Positions 16,275 through 25,071 of a DNA stretch of 28,095 nt are shown here, piece by piece. The stretch spans positions 1 through 28,095 of the forward strand of contig JAEUJR010000390.1 in the NCBI GenBank assembly GCA_016793585.1, read 5' to 3'. Both the position numbers and the translations under genes were made by a program. Below the pieces are notes generated by a model. It did no database searches, had not been told where the DNA came from, and saw nothing but the letters and a program-made list of their open reading frames with translations. Source of the stretch: Archangium sp. (GTDB taxonomy: Bacteria > Myxococcota > Myxococcia > Myxococcales > Myxococcaceae). How positions within the stretch are numbered: the first letter of the stretch is position 1; every line of letters begins with the position of its first letter.

Positions 16275-18908
16275 TCAACGGGCCAGCAGCGCTTCGGCCT
16301 TCGCGCGTTGGGCGTCGTGACGCGGGCCGGGCAGCGCCTTCACGTCGTTGAGCAGCGACACCACACGAGGCTCGTCCTTCTTCAGCGCGCGCAGCGACTG
16401 CGCGAGGCCAAGCTTTGCCTGGGCAATGTTCCACGCCGGCAGCTTTCGCTTCTCGAGCTCGGGCACGACCCGCTCGAGCTCGGCGATGGCCTCTGCGTGC
16501 CGCCCCAGCAGGCCGAGCGCGAGGCCTTCACCCATGCGGGCGTCCCACACGTCGTCTTCGTCGGGGCCGCGGGCATTCTCGACGATGGCGCGCGCGCGGC
16601 CGTACGCCTCGAGGGCCGTCTTGCCGTCGCCGCGGCGGAAGGCGAGCTCGCCGAGGTTGTAGTGCGGCGTCGCCAGCACCAGCGCGTCTTTGCCGAAGAG
16701 GCGCTCCCGCAGCTCGACCGCGCGCTGGAAGAAGGGGGCCGCCTCGTCGAGCCGCCCGAGGTCGGCGAGCGCGCTGCCGAGGTTGTTCACCGCCGCCGCG
16801 ACGTCGGGGTGGTTGGGCGAGAGCACCTTCTCCATCAGCGCGAGCGAACGTTTGGCTGCTTCGACGCCTTCGGTGGGCTTGCCGCTCTCGCGCAGCGCCG
16901 CGCTCAGGTTGGTGATGAGCCGCGCGCCGTTGACGGTCTCGAGCTGGCCCACCTTCGTCAGCTCCTGCTCGAGCCGCGCGAGCAGCACCGCCGCTTCGGC
17001 CGCCTTGTCGGCGCGCATCAGCATCACGGCCTGCACGTTCGCGAGGCGAATCGCTTCGGTGGTGCCCTGCACGCGGGCGGGCTCCGAGAGCGCGTTGCCC
17101 AGGGTGAGCCACGTTCCGCCGCTCTCGGTCTGTTTGCGGTCGACGCCGTCGAGGTACGCGAGCGCCACCGCCGCCGCGAAGGCCTGCTTGTCGTCACGCG
17201 ACGTCACCGCGAGCTCGAGCGCTTCGACCTGCTTCGCCCGCGCGTCGTCGTACTTCGAGAGCCGCTCCAGCCCGCTGCCCCACTCTAGCAGCGCGTCGCT
17301 GGTCAACGGCCTCCACCCGGCGGCGCGCGCCTCGGAGACGACCGTCTCTGCGAGCGCGACCGAGTCCTTCGTCTTGCCGAGCAGCCGCATCGCGCGAACG
17401 GTGGCGACCCTCGTGATGGCCGTGTCGACCGCCGCGCGCGCGGGGCCAGATGGCATCGGGTCGGTCGCGCTCAAGCTCGCCTCGAGACAATCACTCGCGG
17501 GGGCGAGCGACTCGACGGCCACCACGGCGCGCTCCACGGCCTTTCCGTCGGCGGCTTCCAGGCCCCGCAGCAGCGCGTCGATGTCGGAGAGCCGGCGCGA
17601 CACGCACGTCTGCCGCGCCGACAGCAACGCATCGGAGTCGCCTTCGAACGTCGTCGCGACGCACGCGCGTTTCCGGGTCGAGGCGAGCGACTCCACGGCG
17701 TCGTCGACGGCCTGCACGACGCGGGTGGCGAGCGCGGTCGCCGCGGGGTGCCTGGTCGCCTCGAAGGCCGACGTCACCGTGGCTCGTCGAGCCGTCGTCC
17801 ACACCGCGCGCACGGGCGCGTCGGCCGCGTCACAGCGGGTACGAATCTGCCGCACACCGAGCAGGAAGATGCCGCCCGAGAGCGCGAGCAGCGCAGCGCC
17901 GACCGCGTAGACCTGCCGCCGTTTCGGGGCGTCGAGCGAGGCGCGCAGCTCGTCACGCAGCGCCGCCATCGACGGCCAGCGCGCCGAAGGTTCCGTCGAC
18001 AGGCCACGTCGCAGCGCCGCCACCACGCGCTCGTTCACCTCGGGCATGGGCAGAGGCCCCCTGCGAATGTCGTCGAGCCTTCCCGCGAGGTCGGTAGCGA
18101 GGAACGGCAGCTTTCCCGTCAGGCATTCGTACAGCGACACGCAGAAGCTGAACTGGTCGCTCGCCTCGTCGGCCGCCCTGCCCTGCCAGCGCTCGGGCGC
18201 GAGGTACGCGGGCGTTCCCGAGACGGTGCTGTGCTTCGACGTCGTGCCAGCGGGGGCTTCGAGGTCGGTCTGCCGTGCGAGCCCGAAGTCGACGACGACG
18301 ACGCGGCCTGCGCCGTCGAGCAGCACGTTGTCGGGCTTGAAGTCGCGGTGAATGACGCCCGCGGCGTGCGCGGCGACGAGGCCGTCGGCGGCGGCGATGA
18401 AGTGCGCGACGGTGCGCTGCCACGGCCCGGTTCCATCGAGCACGACGCGAAGACTGCGCGCGTGCTGCACGAGCTCCATCACGATGACGTCGGCGCCTTC
18501 GTGGGCCAGCACGTCGTGAACCGAGACGACGTTCGGGTGCTGCACCCTGGCCAGCGCGCGCGCCTCGGCGACGAGCCGTTGCCTGAGCGAGTCGCGGTCT
18601 TTCCCCGCGACCGACGGGTAGAGCCACTTGAGCGCGACGGTGCGCTCGAGCGTCGAGTCCCACGCCGAGAAGACCTCTCCGAGGGCGCCGGCGCCGACCG
18701 CGTCGAGCACCACGTAGCGGCCGACGACGAGGCCCTTGTGCGGGCCGTGTGCCTCTTCGGGCGCGAGCACCTTGATGAGCTGCGCGACCAGCCCGCGGCA
18801 GTCGCCACACTGCGCGACGTGGCCTTCGACGTCGCTGAGCGGCTGGCCGGTGAGGTCGCCCTGCGCGAACTCGGCGAGCTGCGAGTCGTCGGGGTGCGCG
18901 AGGTTCAT
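16275..18908 (-). CDS. Membrane Ser/Thr kinase with N-terminal anti-sigma-like zinc finger and C-terminal TPR region
   Basis: The 877-residue product opens with a zinc-finger of the anti-sigma type, H30-x3-C34-x2-C37 in EGHVAQCGDC. The kinase domain runs about 63-325, with GAGALGEVF (72-80), Lys94, HRDFKPDN (187-194), DFG (207-209) and APE (237-239). All catalytic residues are present. One membrane helix (about 333-352, YAVGAALLALSGGIFLLGV) follows. The remaining 520 residues are helical, with TPR-like repeats most visible at about 690-800 (AAVNNLGSALADLGRLDEAA, LATPHYNLGELAFRRGDGKT). The ATG overlaps the sigma gene's TGA (ATGA), so translation is coupled. I infer it senses an envelope or protein signal and controls the sigma factor by binding or phosphorylation, as known for some ECF sigma/kinase pairs. 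Confidence 0.92.
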   Translation of the reverse strand: MNLAHPDDSQLAEFAQGDLTGQPLSDVEGHVAQCGDCRGLVAQLIKVLAPEEAHGPHKGLVVGRYVVLDAVGAGALGEVFSAWDSTLERTVALKWLYPSVAGKDRDSLRQRLVAEARALARVQHPNVVSVHDVLAHEGADVIVMELVQHARSLRVVLDGTGPWQRTVAHFIAAADGLVAAHAAGVIHRDFKPDNVLLDGAGRVVVVDFGLARQTDLEAPAGTTSKHSTVSGTPAYLAPERWQGRAADEASDQFSFCVSLYECLTGKLPFLATDLAGRLDDIRRGPLPMPEVNERVVAALRRGLSTEPSARWPSMAALRDELRASLDAPKRRQVYAVGAALLALSGGIFLLGVRQIRTRCDAADAPVRAVWTTARRATVTSAFEATRHPAATALATRVVQAVDDAVESLASTRKRACVATTFEGDSDALLSARQTCVSRRLSDIDALLRGLEAADGKAVERAVVAVESLAPASDCLEASLSATDPMPSGPARAAVDTAITRVATVRAMRLLGKTKDSVALAETVVSEARAAGWRPLTSDALLEWGSGLERLSKYDDARAKQVEALELAVTSRDDKQAFAAAVALAYLDGVDRKQTESGGTWLTLGNALSEPARVQGTTEAIRLANVQAVMLMRADKAAEAAVLLARLEQELTKVGQLETVNGARLITNLSAALRESGKPTEGVEAAKRSLALMEKVLSPNHPDVAAAVNNLGSALADLGRLDEAAPFFQRAVELRERLFGKDALVLATPHYNLGELAFRRGDGKTALEAYGRARAIVENARGPDEDDVWDARMGEGLALGLLGRHAEAIAELERVVPELEKRKLPAWNIAQAKLGLAQSLRALKKDEPRVVSLLNDVKALPGPRHDAQRAKAEALLAR

Positions 18909-19705
18909 TCGTCACGCTCGGGAGCGGCCTCGGCGACGAAGCGGCGAAGGCTGACGTCGAAGCCGCTCTCGAGGCTGGCCATCAACCCGTCGAGGTCGCT
19001 GCCGCCGAGCTGCGTGCGTCGGGAGAGGCGCTCGAGCGTGCCACGTTGCAGGGCCTGTCGCGCCGACGCGAGCCACCGCGCCACCGTCGCGCGGCTCACC
19101 TGGTACAGCGGCGCGAGCTCGTCGATGGAGGCGCCGTCGACGAGGTTCAACTTGAGCAGGGCGCGCTCCCGGGGCGTCAGGGCTGCGAGTGATTCACGAA
19201 AGGCGTCGGCGAAGAACTGGGCCTGGCCCGTGCGCGCGAGCTGGCGCTCGAGGTCGACGGCGGCGGGGAGCCTGCTGAGGGGCTCGTCGTCGGAGTCTTT
19301 GTGCTGAGGCCCGCGGTGTGCGTCGGTGAGGGAGCGTACGGCGGTGGTGATGACGAACGCCTCGAAGGAGCCGACGCCACGGTAGTGCTTGAGCCGCGCG
19401 CCCTGGTCGTCGGCGAGCAACCGCGTGCGGGTGGCCTGCAGGTGTTCGTCGACGGCGGAGTCGGCCGCGCCGAGCTTCTTGAGCGCAGCCTTCACGCGCG
19501 GAGCGACTTGCTGCTCGAACGCCGAGAGCGCCTCGGGCTGGCGGTGAAAGAGCGCGCACGCGAGGACGATGCCGGGGTCGAGCCGGTCTGGAGTGGTGGT
19601 GGCCACGCTCTTCACCCAGGCCTCGAGCTGGCCGACGTCGCAGGAGAAGCCGAACGCCGTCTGCGCGCGCGCGGCGAGGGCCTCGAGTTCAGGGGGAACG
19701 GGCAC
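18905..19705 (-). CDS. Sigma-70-family (ECF-like, Sig-70_gmx1 type) sigma factor
   Basis: The 266-residue product from the GTG at 19705 (MPVPPELEALAARAQTAFGF) has a sigma-2-like region at about 60-135 (HYRGVGSFEAFVITTAVRSL). Region 4 at about 172-222 has LTPRERALLKLNLVDGASI and the helix-turn-helix ELAPLYQVSRATVARWLASA. The layout matches the Myxococcales-specific sigma family TIGR03001, where the N-terminal part is long and poorly conserved. The frame stays open upstream into the 106-bp repeats, but those codons are not a protein. Its stop overlaps the kinase start by 4 nt. The pair is probably expressed together, and the promoter should lie in or beside the repeats at 19799-20173. Confidence 0.88.
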   Translation of the reverse strand: MPVPPELEALAARAQTAFGFSCDVGQLEAWVKSVATTTPDRLDPGIVLACALFHRQPEALSAFEQQVAPRVKAALKKLGAADSAVDEHLQATRTRLLADDQGARLKHYRGVGSFEAFVITTAVRSLTDAHRGPQHKDSDDEPLSRLPAAVDLERQLARTGQAQFFADAFRESLAALTPRERALLKLNLVDGASIDELAPLYQVSRATVARWLASARQALQRGTLERLSRRTQLGGSDLDGLMASLESGFDVSLRRFVAEAAPERDE

Positions 19706-20241
19706 GGCGGCAATTGACCGGTTTCGAACTGGGCGCGCAAGCACGTCATGGCGGGCAGACGGACGTGGGCGTCGCAAGTCTCGCGGAGAGTGAGGAGGGC
19801 CCTTGCCGCGGCGAGTGTGGCTCGCGAAGTCGGAGTCGAACCTGAAACCCGTGAGACGAAGACGAGAGCGAGGCTGAGGAGCGGCGTCACTTCGATGACT
19901 GCCGGCCCTTGCCGCGGCGAGTGTGGCTCGCGAAGTCGGAGTCGAACCTGAAACCCGTGAGACGAAGACGAGAGCGAGCCTGAGGAGCGGCGGCACTTCG
20001 ATGACTGCCGGCCCTTGCCGCGGCGAGTGTGGCTCGCGAAGTCGGAGTCGAACCTGAAACCCGTGAGACGAAGACGAGAGCGAGCCTGAGGAGCGGCGGC
20101 ACCTCGATGACTGCCGGCCCTTGCCGCGGCGAGTGTGGCTCGCGAAGTCGCAGTCGAACCTGAAAAATGAGACCTGCGCCCGGCCGCTCCGTCTGCGCTG
20201 CACAACCGGGAGCGCTCGCTCCCTTTCACACGGAGCAGGTC
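19706..20241. promoter_or_regulatory. Divergent region between sigma operon and lipoprotein gene
   Basis: 535 bp without a gene. It is dominated by the 106-bp tandem repeats (19799-20173), with about 93 bp on the sigma side and 68 bp on the lipoprotein side. Long frames through the repeats on both strands are artefacts: the period is not a multiple of three, so every frame cycles through the same sequence. It must contain the promoters for both flanking genes; none can be assigned by eye. Confidence 0.6.
19799..20173. repeat. 106-bp direct tandem repeat, three full copies and a partial fourth
   Basis: Copies start at 19799, 19905, 20011 and 20117, exactly 106 bp apart. They differ at only a few bases (for example GAGGCTGAGG against GAGCCTGAGG, ACTTCGATG against ACCTCGATG). 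The fourth stops at about 20173 after a small deletion. Each copy carries a hairpin, GCGAG-TGTGG-CTCGC (offset 13-27; 19811-19825 in copy one), preceded by the near-palindrome CTTGCCGCGGCGAG. There are no spacers, so it is not CRISPR. The near-identity points to recent expansion or gene conversion. Confidence 0.97.
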
Positions 20242-20712
20242 ATGACGAAGCTCGTTTCGATGGTGGCAGTGGCGACGATGGTGTTCAGCGCGTGCGGCGG
20301 CGCGGCGGAGTGCACGAAGGACTCGGACTGCAAGGGCACGCGGGTCTGCAACAGCGGGGCGTGTGTCGACTCCTCATCCGGGCTGAGCGGCACCGGCGGT
20401 GGCAGCAGCAACAACAACACCGGCACTGGTGGCGGTTCGAGTCAGAGCACCAGCTGCACGAGCGGCAAAGACGCCGACTGCCCTGCCGGGTTCTGGTGCA
20501 ACCAGAAGCAGTGCACCGCGACGTCGCTCAAGAAGGTCGGTGAGACGTGCTCCGAGAACACCGACTGCGCGGGCTCGACCTGCCTCGTGAAGCGCCAGTC
20601 CGACGTGAACGGCTACTGCAGCAAGCAGTGCAACTCGTTCTCGGAGTGCCCCACGTTCTGGAACTGCGAAGAGATCGCGAACGGCGGCGGCAAGCGCTGC
20701 GTGCAGAACTGA
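20242..20712 (+). CDS. Small Cys-rich lipoprotein
   Basis: The 156-residue product begins MTKLVSMVAVATMVFSACGG, with likely lipid Cys18 (FSAC). Two Cys-rich modules with the pattern C-x-DSDC-x-G-x-C follow (about 24-43 and 70-155), flanking a Gly/Ser/Asn/Thr linker (about 44-72). The second module includes CSENTDCAGSTCLV and CSKQCNSFSECPTFWNC. Such EGF/dickkopf-like modules are common in myxobacterial surface lipoproteins; the role is unknown. The ATG at 20242 follows GGAGCAGG. It is divergent from the sigma operon across the 106-bp repeats. Its TGA abuts the stop of the convergent GH31 gene. Confidence 0.85.
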   Translation: MTKLVSMVAVATMVFSACGGAAECTKDSDCKGTRVCNSGACVDSSSGLSGTGGGSSNNNTGTGGGSSQSTSCTSGKDADCPAGFWCNQKQCTATSLKKVGETCSENTDCAGSTCLVKRQSDVNGYCSKQCNSFSECPTFWNCEEIANGGGKRCVQN

Positions 20713-23181
20713 TCAACGCAGCACGAGCGTCGAGCCGACGGGCGCCTTCACCTGCAGCAGCCCGTTGGCCCAACTCGCGCCGAGGGTGACGGCGTTCAGG
20801 TCGGCGACGAATGGCACGGCGGCCCCGCCTCGCTCGATGGCGGACGGGCGGTCGACGTAGAGCTCGAACACGACGCCCTTCGTGAAGCGGCTCCCGGCGG
20901 TCGACGACAGCGTCACCACTCCATCGCGGTGCTGGCGCAGCGTGGTGCCGTCGAAGACCACGAACTGGGTCGCCGTGGCCGAGGGCACCACGCGCACCCA
21001 GAGGTCGCCCGCGTCGTTCTCGTACGACTCGACGCCCGGGTCCGTCGCCCAAGCCAGCGTGTCGATGGTGGGCCGCAGCAGCGGCACCAGCGCGCCCTCC
21101 TTCACGAACAATGGCAACGCCTCGAGCGGCGCCGCGACCGTGACGGCCTCTCCCGCCTGGCCAGCGAGCGTCAGGCCGTCGAACCAGCCCTGCCACACAC
21201 CGGGCGGGTGAATGAGCGTGCGCTGCCTCGCGCCTCTCGTCTCGACGGGCGCGACGAGCAGGTCGTCTCCGAGCAGGTATTGATCAGCCGGGTGCCCCAG
21301 CGAGGGGTAGACGACGCCGAACGGCCGCTGAATCGGGCGGCCGGTCTCGTTCATCGAGCGCGCATACGTCCACCCATAGGGGAAGAGCCGCAGGTGCAGG
21401 CGCGCGAAGCGGCGGTAGTGCGCGAGCGCTTCGTCATCTCGCCCGTTCTCTGCGTTGAAGACCCACGGTGGCTGACTCGAGCTGTCGCCGGTCTGCATCA
21501 CCGTCGAGAGCGCCGACTGCGAGACCCAGCGCATGAACGTCTCTTTGTCGGGTGGGCTGTGGCGATAGCCGCCGGTGTCGGCACCGAAGAAGGGAAAACC
21601 CGACATCGACAGGCTCTGGCCGGCGCGCACGGCGGAAGGCAGGCCGCCGACGCCGACGATGCGTTTGCCGGAGCGGTCCGTGAAGGCTTCTCCGAACTTC
21701 GTCAACGTCGCGTCGATGTCTCCGGGCCAGATGGCGAGCCCCGTCTGCTGGCTGCCCCACTTGCCGGCACGTGCGATGAGGAAGCCGTCGAGCTCGCCGA
21801 GCGTGGCGCGGTAGGCGCGGTGGTAGAGCCGCGTGTACTGCGCGTGCATCGTCTTCTCGGTGGAGCCATCGAAGAAGGTCCAGTTGCCGCGTGAGCCCGA
21901 GAGCCCGGCGACGACGTCTTCCGCGAAGTCGAGCTTGAAGCCCTCGATGCCGAGCGCGCGGTAGGCCTGCAGCTGGCGGCGCCAGAACGCGTCGGCGGCG
22001 GGGTTGGTGAAGTCGAGCGGTGAGCTCCAGCGGTTGAGCTGCACGCCGCTGGTGATGGGGAAATAGCCGTTGGTGTCGGCCTCCTGGCGCAGCGCCCCCG
22101 CGTTGGGCTCGAGGTACGGCGTGTGCCAGAGGGCGACGCGAAGGCCCGCGGCGTTCGCCGTCTGAATCATCGCGCCCGCGTCGGGGTAGCGCGCCGGGTC
22201 GAAGTCGAAGGTGTTCACCGCCGTCGCGTAGGGCCGGTCGATCCACATGGCGCTGGTGGCGAGGTCGAGCCGGCGCAGGGTCGCGATGTCGTCGAGCACC
22301 TCGGCCTGGTCGCGGCTCTCGTCGCGCCAGAGCAGCGGGCCCCAGGCCCACGTCGACGGCAGGCGCACGGCGCCGCTCACCTGCAGGTAGGGCTTGATCA
22401 GGTCGATGGGTTGATCAGCCGAGAAGAGGTGCAGCGTGAGGCCGTCGCCGCTCTGCTCCGCCGTGCCCCACATCGAGTCGACGAGGTCGTCCTCTCCGCC
22501 GCGGGCGAACGAGAAGACGCCGGCGCGGTTGGTCTCGACGAACAGCCCCCAGCCCGTGGTGCCGATGACGAACGGCGTGACGACGTGGTTCTCGGTGTAC
22601 GCGCTCTCGACGCTGAGGTCGGCCTCGAGCTGCATCGGGCGGATCTTTCCTCGGTGGTTCACGTCGTCGAACCACTCGCCGAGCCCGTAGAAGCCCTCGG
22701 TGCCGTTGGCGCGCGGGCGAACGCGCAGCATCGCGACGGGCCGAACGTCGGTCGCAGGCACGAAGCGGGCCGTGAAGCCGTGCGCGGCGGTGGTGAGCGT
22801 GAGGCGGCCGGTGACGTCGGGGTCGAAGGTCGCGTCGATGGTGACTTCGCCGTCGCTCACGCGCGTGACGGTGGCCTTCGTGAGCGTTCGCCACTTGAAG
22901 CCGGGCGGCTCGACCTTCTGCAGCACCGGGTCCTCCACCACCAGCCAGTACGGGTCGTACGAGCGCGTCGCGTCGAGCTCTCGCACCGTGCCGACCTGGA
23001 AGGCCGCGGTGTCGAAGCGCAGCAGCACCGCGTCGTTGCGCGAGAGCGTGAAGGTGCCGTCGTTCGCGAAGGTCAGCAGCGCGCCGTTCGACGCGAGCGT
23101 GATGGGCTTCGGCGGGGCGGGCGGCGCGGGGCAGGCGAGCGCGGTGAGGCCGAGGAGGACGCAGAGCAATCGGGTCGTCAC
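20713..23181 (-). CDS. GH31-family alpha-glycosidase lipoprotein
   Basis: The 822-residue product begins with a GTG (MTTRLLCVLLGLTALACPAP; lipid Cys17), so it is likely anchored outside the cytoplasm. An N-terminal beta-sandwich (about 25-270) with EGFYGLGEWFDDVNHRG is followed by the GH31 barrel. The barrel has FDFDPARYPDA (326-336), the nucleophile motif GFKLDFAED with Asp418, and WPGDID with Asp488 as probable acid/base. The FFGADTGGYRHSPPDKE segment (531-547) is usual in alpha-glucosidases and alpha-xylosidases. A C-terminal beta domain (about 650-822) ends the protein. It probably releases alpha-linked glucose or xylose from external glycans; the exact substrate cannot be read. It stands alone, convergent with the small lipoprotein and divergent from the DUF2378 gene. 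Confidence 0.93.
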   Translation of the reverse strand: MTTRLLCVLLGLTALACPAPPAPPKPITLASNGALLTFANDGTFTLSRNDAVLLRFDTAAFQVGTVRELDATRSYDPYWLVVEDPVLQKVEPPGFKWRTLTKATVTRVSDGEVTIDATFDPDVTGRLTLTTAAHGFTARFVPATDVRPVAMLRVRPRANGTEGFYGLGEWFDDVNHRGKIRPMQLEADLSVESAYTENHVVTPFVIGTTGWGLFVETNRAGVFSFARGGEDDLVDSMWGTAEQSGDGLTLHLFSADQPIDLIKPYLQVSGAVRLPSTWAWGPLLWRDESRDQAEVLDDIATLRRLDLATSAMWIDRPYATAVNTFDFDPARYPDAGAMIQTANAAGLRVALWHTPYLEPNAGALRQEADTNGYFPITSGVQLNRWSSPLDFTNPAADAFWRRQLQAYRALGIEGFKLDFAEDVVAGLSGSRGNWTFFDGSTEKTMHAQYTRLYHRAYRATLGELDGFLIARAGKWGSQQTGLAIWPGDIDATLTKFGEAFTDRSGKRIVGVGGLPSAVRAGQSLSMSGFPFFGADTGGYRHSPPDKETFMRWVSQSALSTVMQTGDSSSQPPWVFNAENGRDDEALAHYRRFARLHLRLFPYGWTYARSMNETGRPIQRPFGVVYPSLGHPADQYLLGDDLLVAPVETRGARQRTLIHPPGVWQGWFDGLTLAGQAGEAVTVAAPLEALPLFVKEGALVPLLRPTIDTLAWATDPGVESYENDAGDLWVRVVPSATATQFVVFDGTTLRQHRDGVVTLSSTAGSRFTKGVVFELYVDRPSAIERGGAAVPFVADLNAVTLGASWANGLLQVKAPVGSTLVLR

Positions 23182-23244
23182 GGGCTGCGCTTGAAGTGTG
23201 CAACGACGCTCGCGTCAAGCGCGGGCCGTGTCATGCTGCGCGCC

Positions 23245-23787
23245 ATGGCGGAGAAGATCGTCTTCCGCACCACCGTCGAGGCGCTGCTCCAGCGAACGCT
23301 CCGCGCGAAGGGGCGGCTCACGCCTGCCGCGATCGAGAAGCTGAAGACGATGGGCATCGACCCCGAGACGCCACGCGACGTGCCGAAGGCGACCTGGCAG
23401 GCGCTGCTGTGGTTCGCAGCCGAGACGTTGTCTCCAGGCGCCACGCAGGAGCAGCAGCTGCGCACGCTCGGTGGAGAGCTGTTGCGCGCGTGGAACGAGA
23501 CGTTGCCGGGCAAGGTGCTGTTCACCACGCTGCGGGTCATCGGCATTCGGCGTGGCCTGCACCGCATGTCGGCGAACTTTCGCAGCTCGAACTCGTACAC
23601 GACCTCGACCGCGAAGGACCTGGGGCCGAACGACGTCGAGGTGTGGATCAGCGACGTCAACGGCGCGCCCTCGTACATTCAGGGGCTGATGCACGCGGCC
23701 GTCGAGCTCGCGGGCGGCAGGGGCATCTCCGTCGAGATCACCGCGACGGAGGCCGACTCAGCGACGTATCGAATTCGTTGGCAGTGA
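23245..23787 (+). CDS. DUF2378 (TIGR02265) myxobacterial protein
   Basis: The 180-residue product begins MAEKIVFRTTVEALLQRTLR and shows the family's pattern: a helical N-terminal half (LTPAAIEKLKTMGIDPE, VPKATWQALLWFAAETL), GKVLFTTLRVIGIRRGLHRM in the middle, and a beta-rich C-terminal half ending YRIRWQ. The family is known mainly from Myxococcales, where one genome carries many copies; function is unknown. I chose the ATG at 23245; one at 23233 would add MLRA. Unlike the rest of the window it holds four GATC sites in 543 bp. Its last 30 bp overlap the convergent acyltransferase gene. Confidence 0.9.
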   Translation: MAEKIVFRTTVEALLQRTLRAKGRLTPAAIEKLKTMGIDPETPRDVPKATWQALLWFAAETLSPGATQEQQLRTLGGELLRAWNETLPGKVLFTTLRVIGIRRGLHRMSANFRSSNSYTTSTAKDLGPNDVEVWISDVNGAPSYIQGLMHAAVELAGGRGISVEITATEADSATYRIRWQ

Positions 23788-25071
23788 GCTGATCAGCGCC
23801 GCGTCGAGCTCGTCGAGCGCGCGCTGAAAGTCGTTCACGAGCGCCGCCACGCGCGCCTCCGAGATGGCCGAGGCCTTGAAGTTGAAGTTGAAACACGCCG
23901 CGGCTCCCGAGCGCGCGACGGTCACGTTCACGGCCTGCGGAGGAACGCACGGGGTGGTGATGCGCAGACGCTCGACGGTGCAGTGGCGGGTGCTCCATCG
24001 GCCCGAGGCATCGGCGTCGGGAGTGCCCAGCGGCAGCAGATTCGAGAACGAGACGTTGGTGACGAGCCGGCGTTGGTCGAGCAGCGCGCGCTGCATCGCG
24101 GGCAGTGGCGTCACCTGACCCACGAACGCGTCGAACAACACGCGCAGCCACGGCCACTTCGCGTCGAGGTGCTTCGCGGCCTCACGATGAACGTGGTGGG
24201 CGTACTCGAGCGGCGTGGTGGTCGCGTCGGTGCGCCAGCGCAGCTGCAGGTTGGTGAGGTGATTGGCGAACGACTCGAAGCCCTCGCGCGGCCGCGCGTC
24301 GATGGGGAAGAAGAGCGTGTGCGTGGTGCCGGTCTGGCCGCTCCAGGTCGAGAGCGCGCGCAGCAGCGCTCCGGCGAGCAGGTCGTTCGTCGAGAGGCCC
24401 AGCGTCGTTCGTGGCGCCCTCCAGCGCTCGAGGCGCTCGAGCGGCACGTCGTGGTGCAGCGTCGCGTTCGAGCCCGAGTAGTCGGTGCCGACGTTGCTCG
24501 GGAGCGTCGCGACGGGAGCCAGCACCGCCCTCGCGAGCTCGCCGAGGCTCACGAAGGCCCCGCGGAAGAACACCCACGCGCGCGCGAGGCCGCTCGCCGA
24601 CACGACCTCGACCTGCCTGCGACGCAGCACCACGCCCGTTCGGGCACTCGCGCCCGACTCGAGGCTTCGCCACGCGTGGAAGAAGTCGCCGAGGAACCGA
24701 AGAAACGCGCGGCCGTCGGCGAGCACGTGGTGTTGGTGGAAGAGCAGCGTCGCGCGCGTCTCGGAGTGGCGAAGGAGCAGCACCTCCATCACCGGCTCGG
24801 TGGCCACGTCGATGAACCGGTCGAGCACGGCGCGCTCGGTGACGGCTGACGAGATGAGCAACCGCGGCCGCTCGGGCACGACCCACGCGCCGTTCACGAT
24901 GCTCGCGGCGCACCACGGGGTTCGGGTGACGGCGGCGTCGAGCGCGCGTTGCATGAGCGAGAGGTCGATGACTCCCGAGAGGTCGAGCTTCCACGTCGGC
25001 GCGAACGACGACCACGGCGCCCGCGTGGCTGCGAGACAGGCTTTGTCGAGCGCATCGAGGGGCTGCTGCAT
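23758..25071 (-). CDS. Condensation-type acyltransferase (HHxxxDG)
   Basis: I start at the ATG at 25071 (MQQPLDALDKACLAATRAPW), giving 437 residues. An in-frame ATG at 25134 would overlap the divergent Rieske start. The motif FHQHHVLADGRAF carries His114, His115, Asp119 and Gly120, the active site of the CoA-dependent acyltransferase/condensation superfamily (NRPS condensation, wax-ester synthase, PapA types). The domain is otherwise unattached, so it is a stand-alone acyltransferase, not part of a peptide synthetase. LFFPIDARPREGFESFANH fits the second half of the fold. Substrates are unknown; lipid or small-molecule acyl transfer is inferred. It is divergent from the Rieske gene across 61 bp. 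Confidence 0.82.
   Translation of the reverse strand: MQQPLDALDKACLAATRAPWSSFAPTWKLDLSGVIDLSLMQRALDAAVTRTPWCAASIVNGAWVVPERPRLLISSAVTERAVLDRFIDVATEPVMEVLLLRHSETRATLLFHQHHVLADGRAFLRFLGDFFHAWRSLESGASARTGVVLRRRQVEVVSASGLARAWVFFRGAFVSLGELARAVLAPVATLPSNVGTDYSGSNATLHHDVPLERLERWRAPRTTLGLSTNDLLAGALLRALSTWSGQTGTTHTLFFPIDARPREGFESFANHLTNLQLRWRTDATTTPLEYAHHVHREAAKHLDAKWPWLRVLFDAFVGQVTPLPAMQRALLDQRRLVTNVSFSNLLPLGTPDADASGRWSTRHCTVERLRITTPCVPPQAVNVTVARSGAAACFNFNFKASAISEARVAALVNDFQRALDELDAALISSLPTNSIRR

Noticed and set aside
19830..19860. tRNA-like T-arm (GGTTCGACTCC on the minus strand) in each repeat
   Set aside because: The flanking bases pair only at two positions and no acceptor or anticodon stem is present.
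19799..20173. CRISPR array
   Set aside because: The 106-bp units are directly joined with no unique spacers and the unit is far too long for a CRISPR repeat.
19706..20229. Long open frames through the 106-bp repeats, including an N-terminal extension of the sigma factor
   Set aside because: 106 is not a multiple of three, so all three frames carry the same sequence and stay open by chance; the translated text is Arg/Ser-rich noise.
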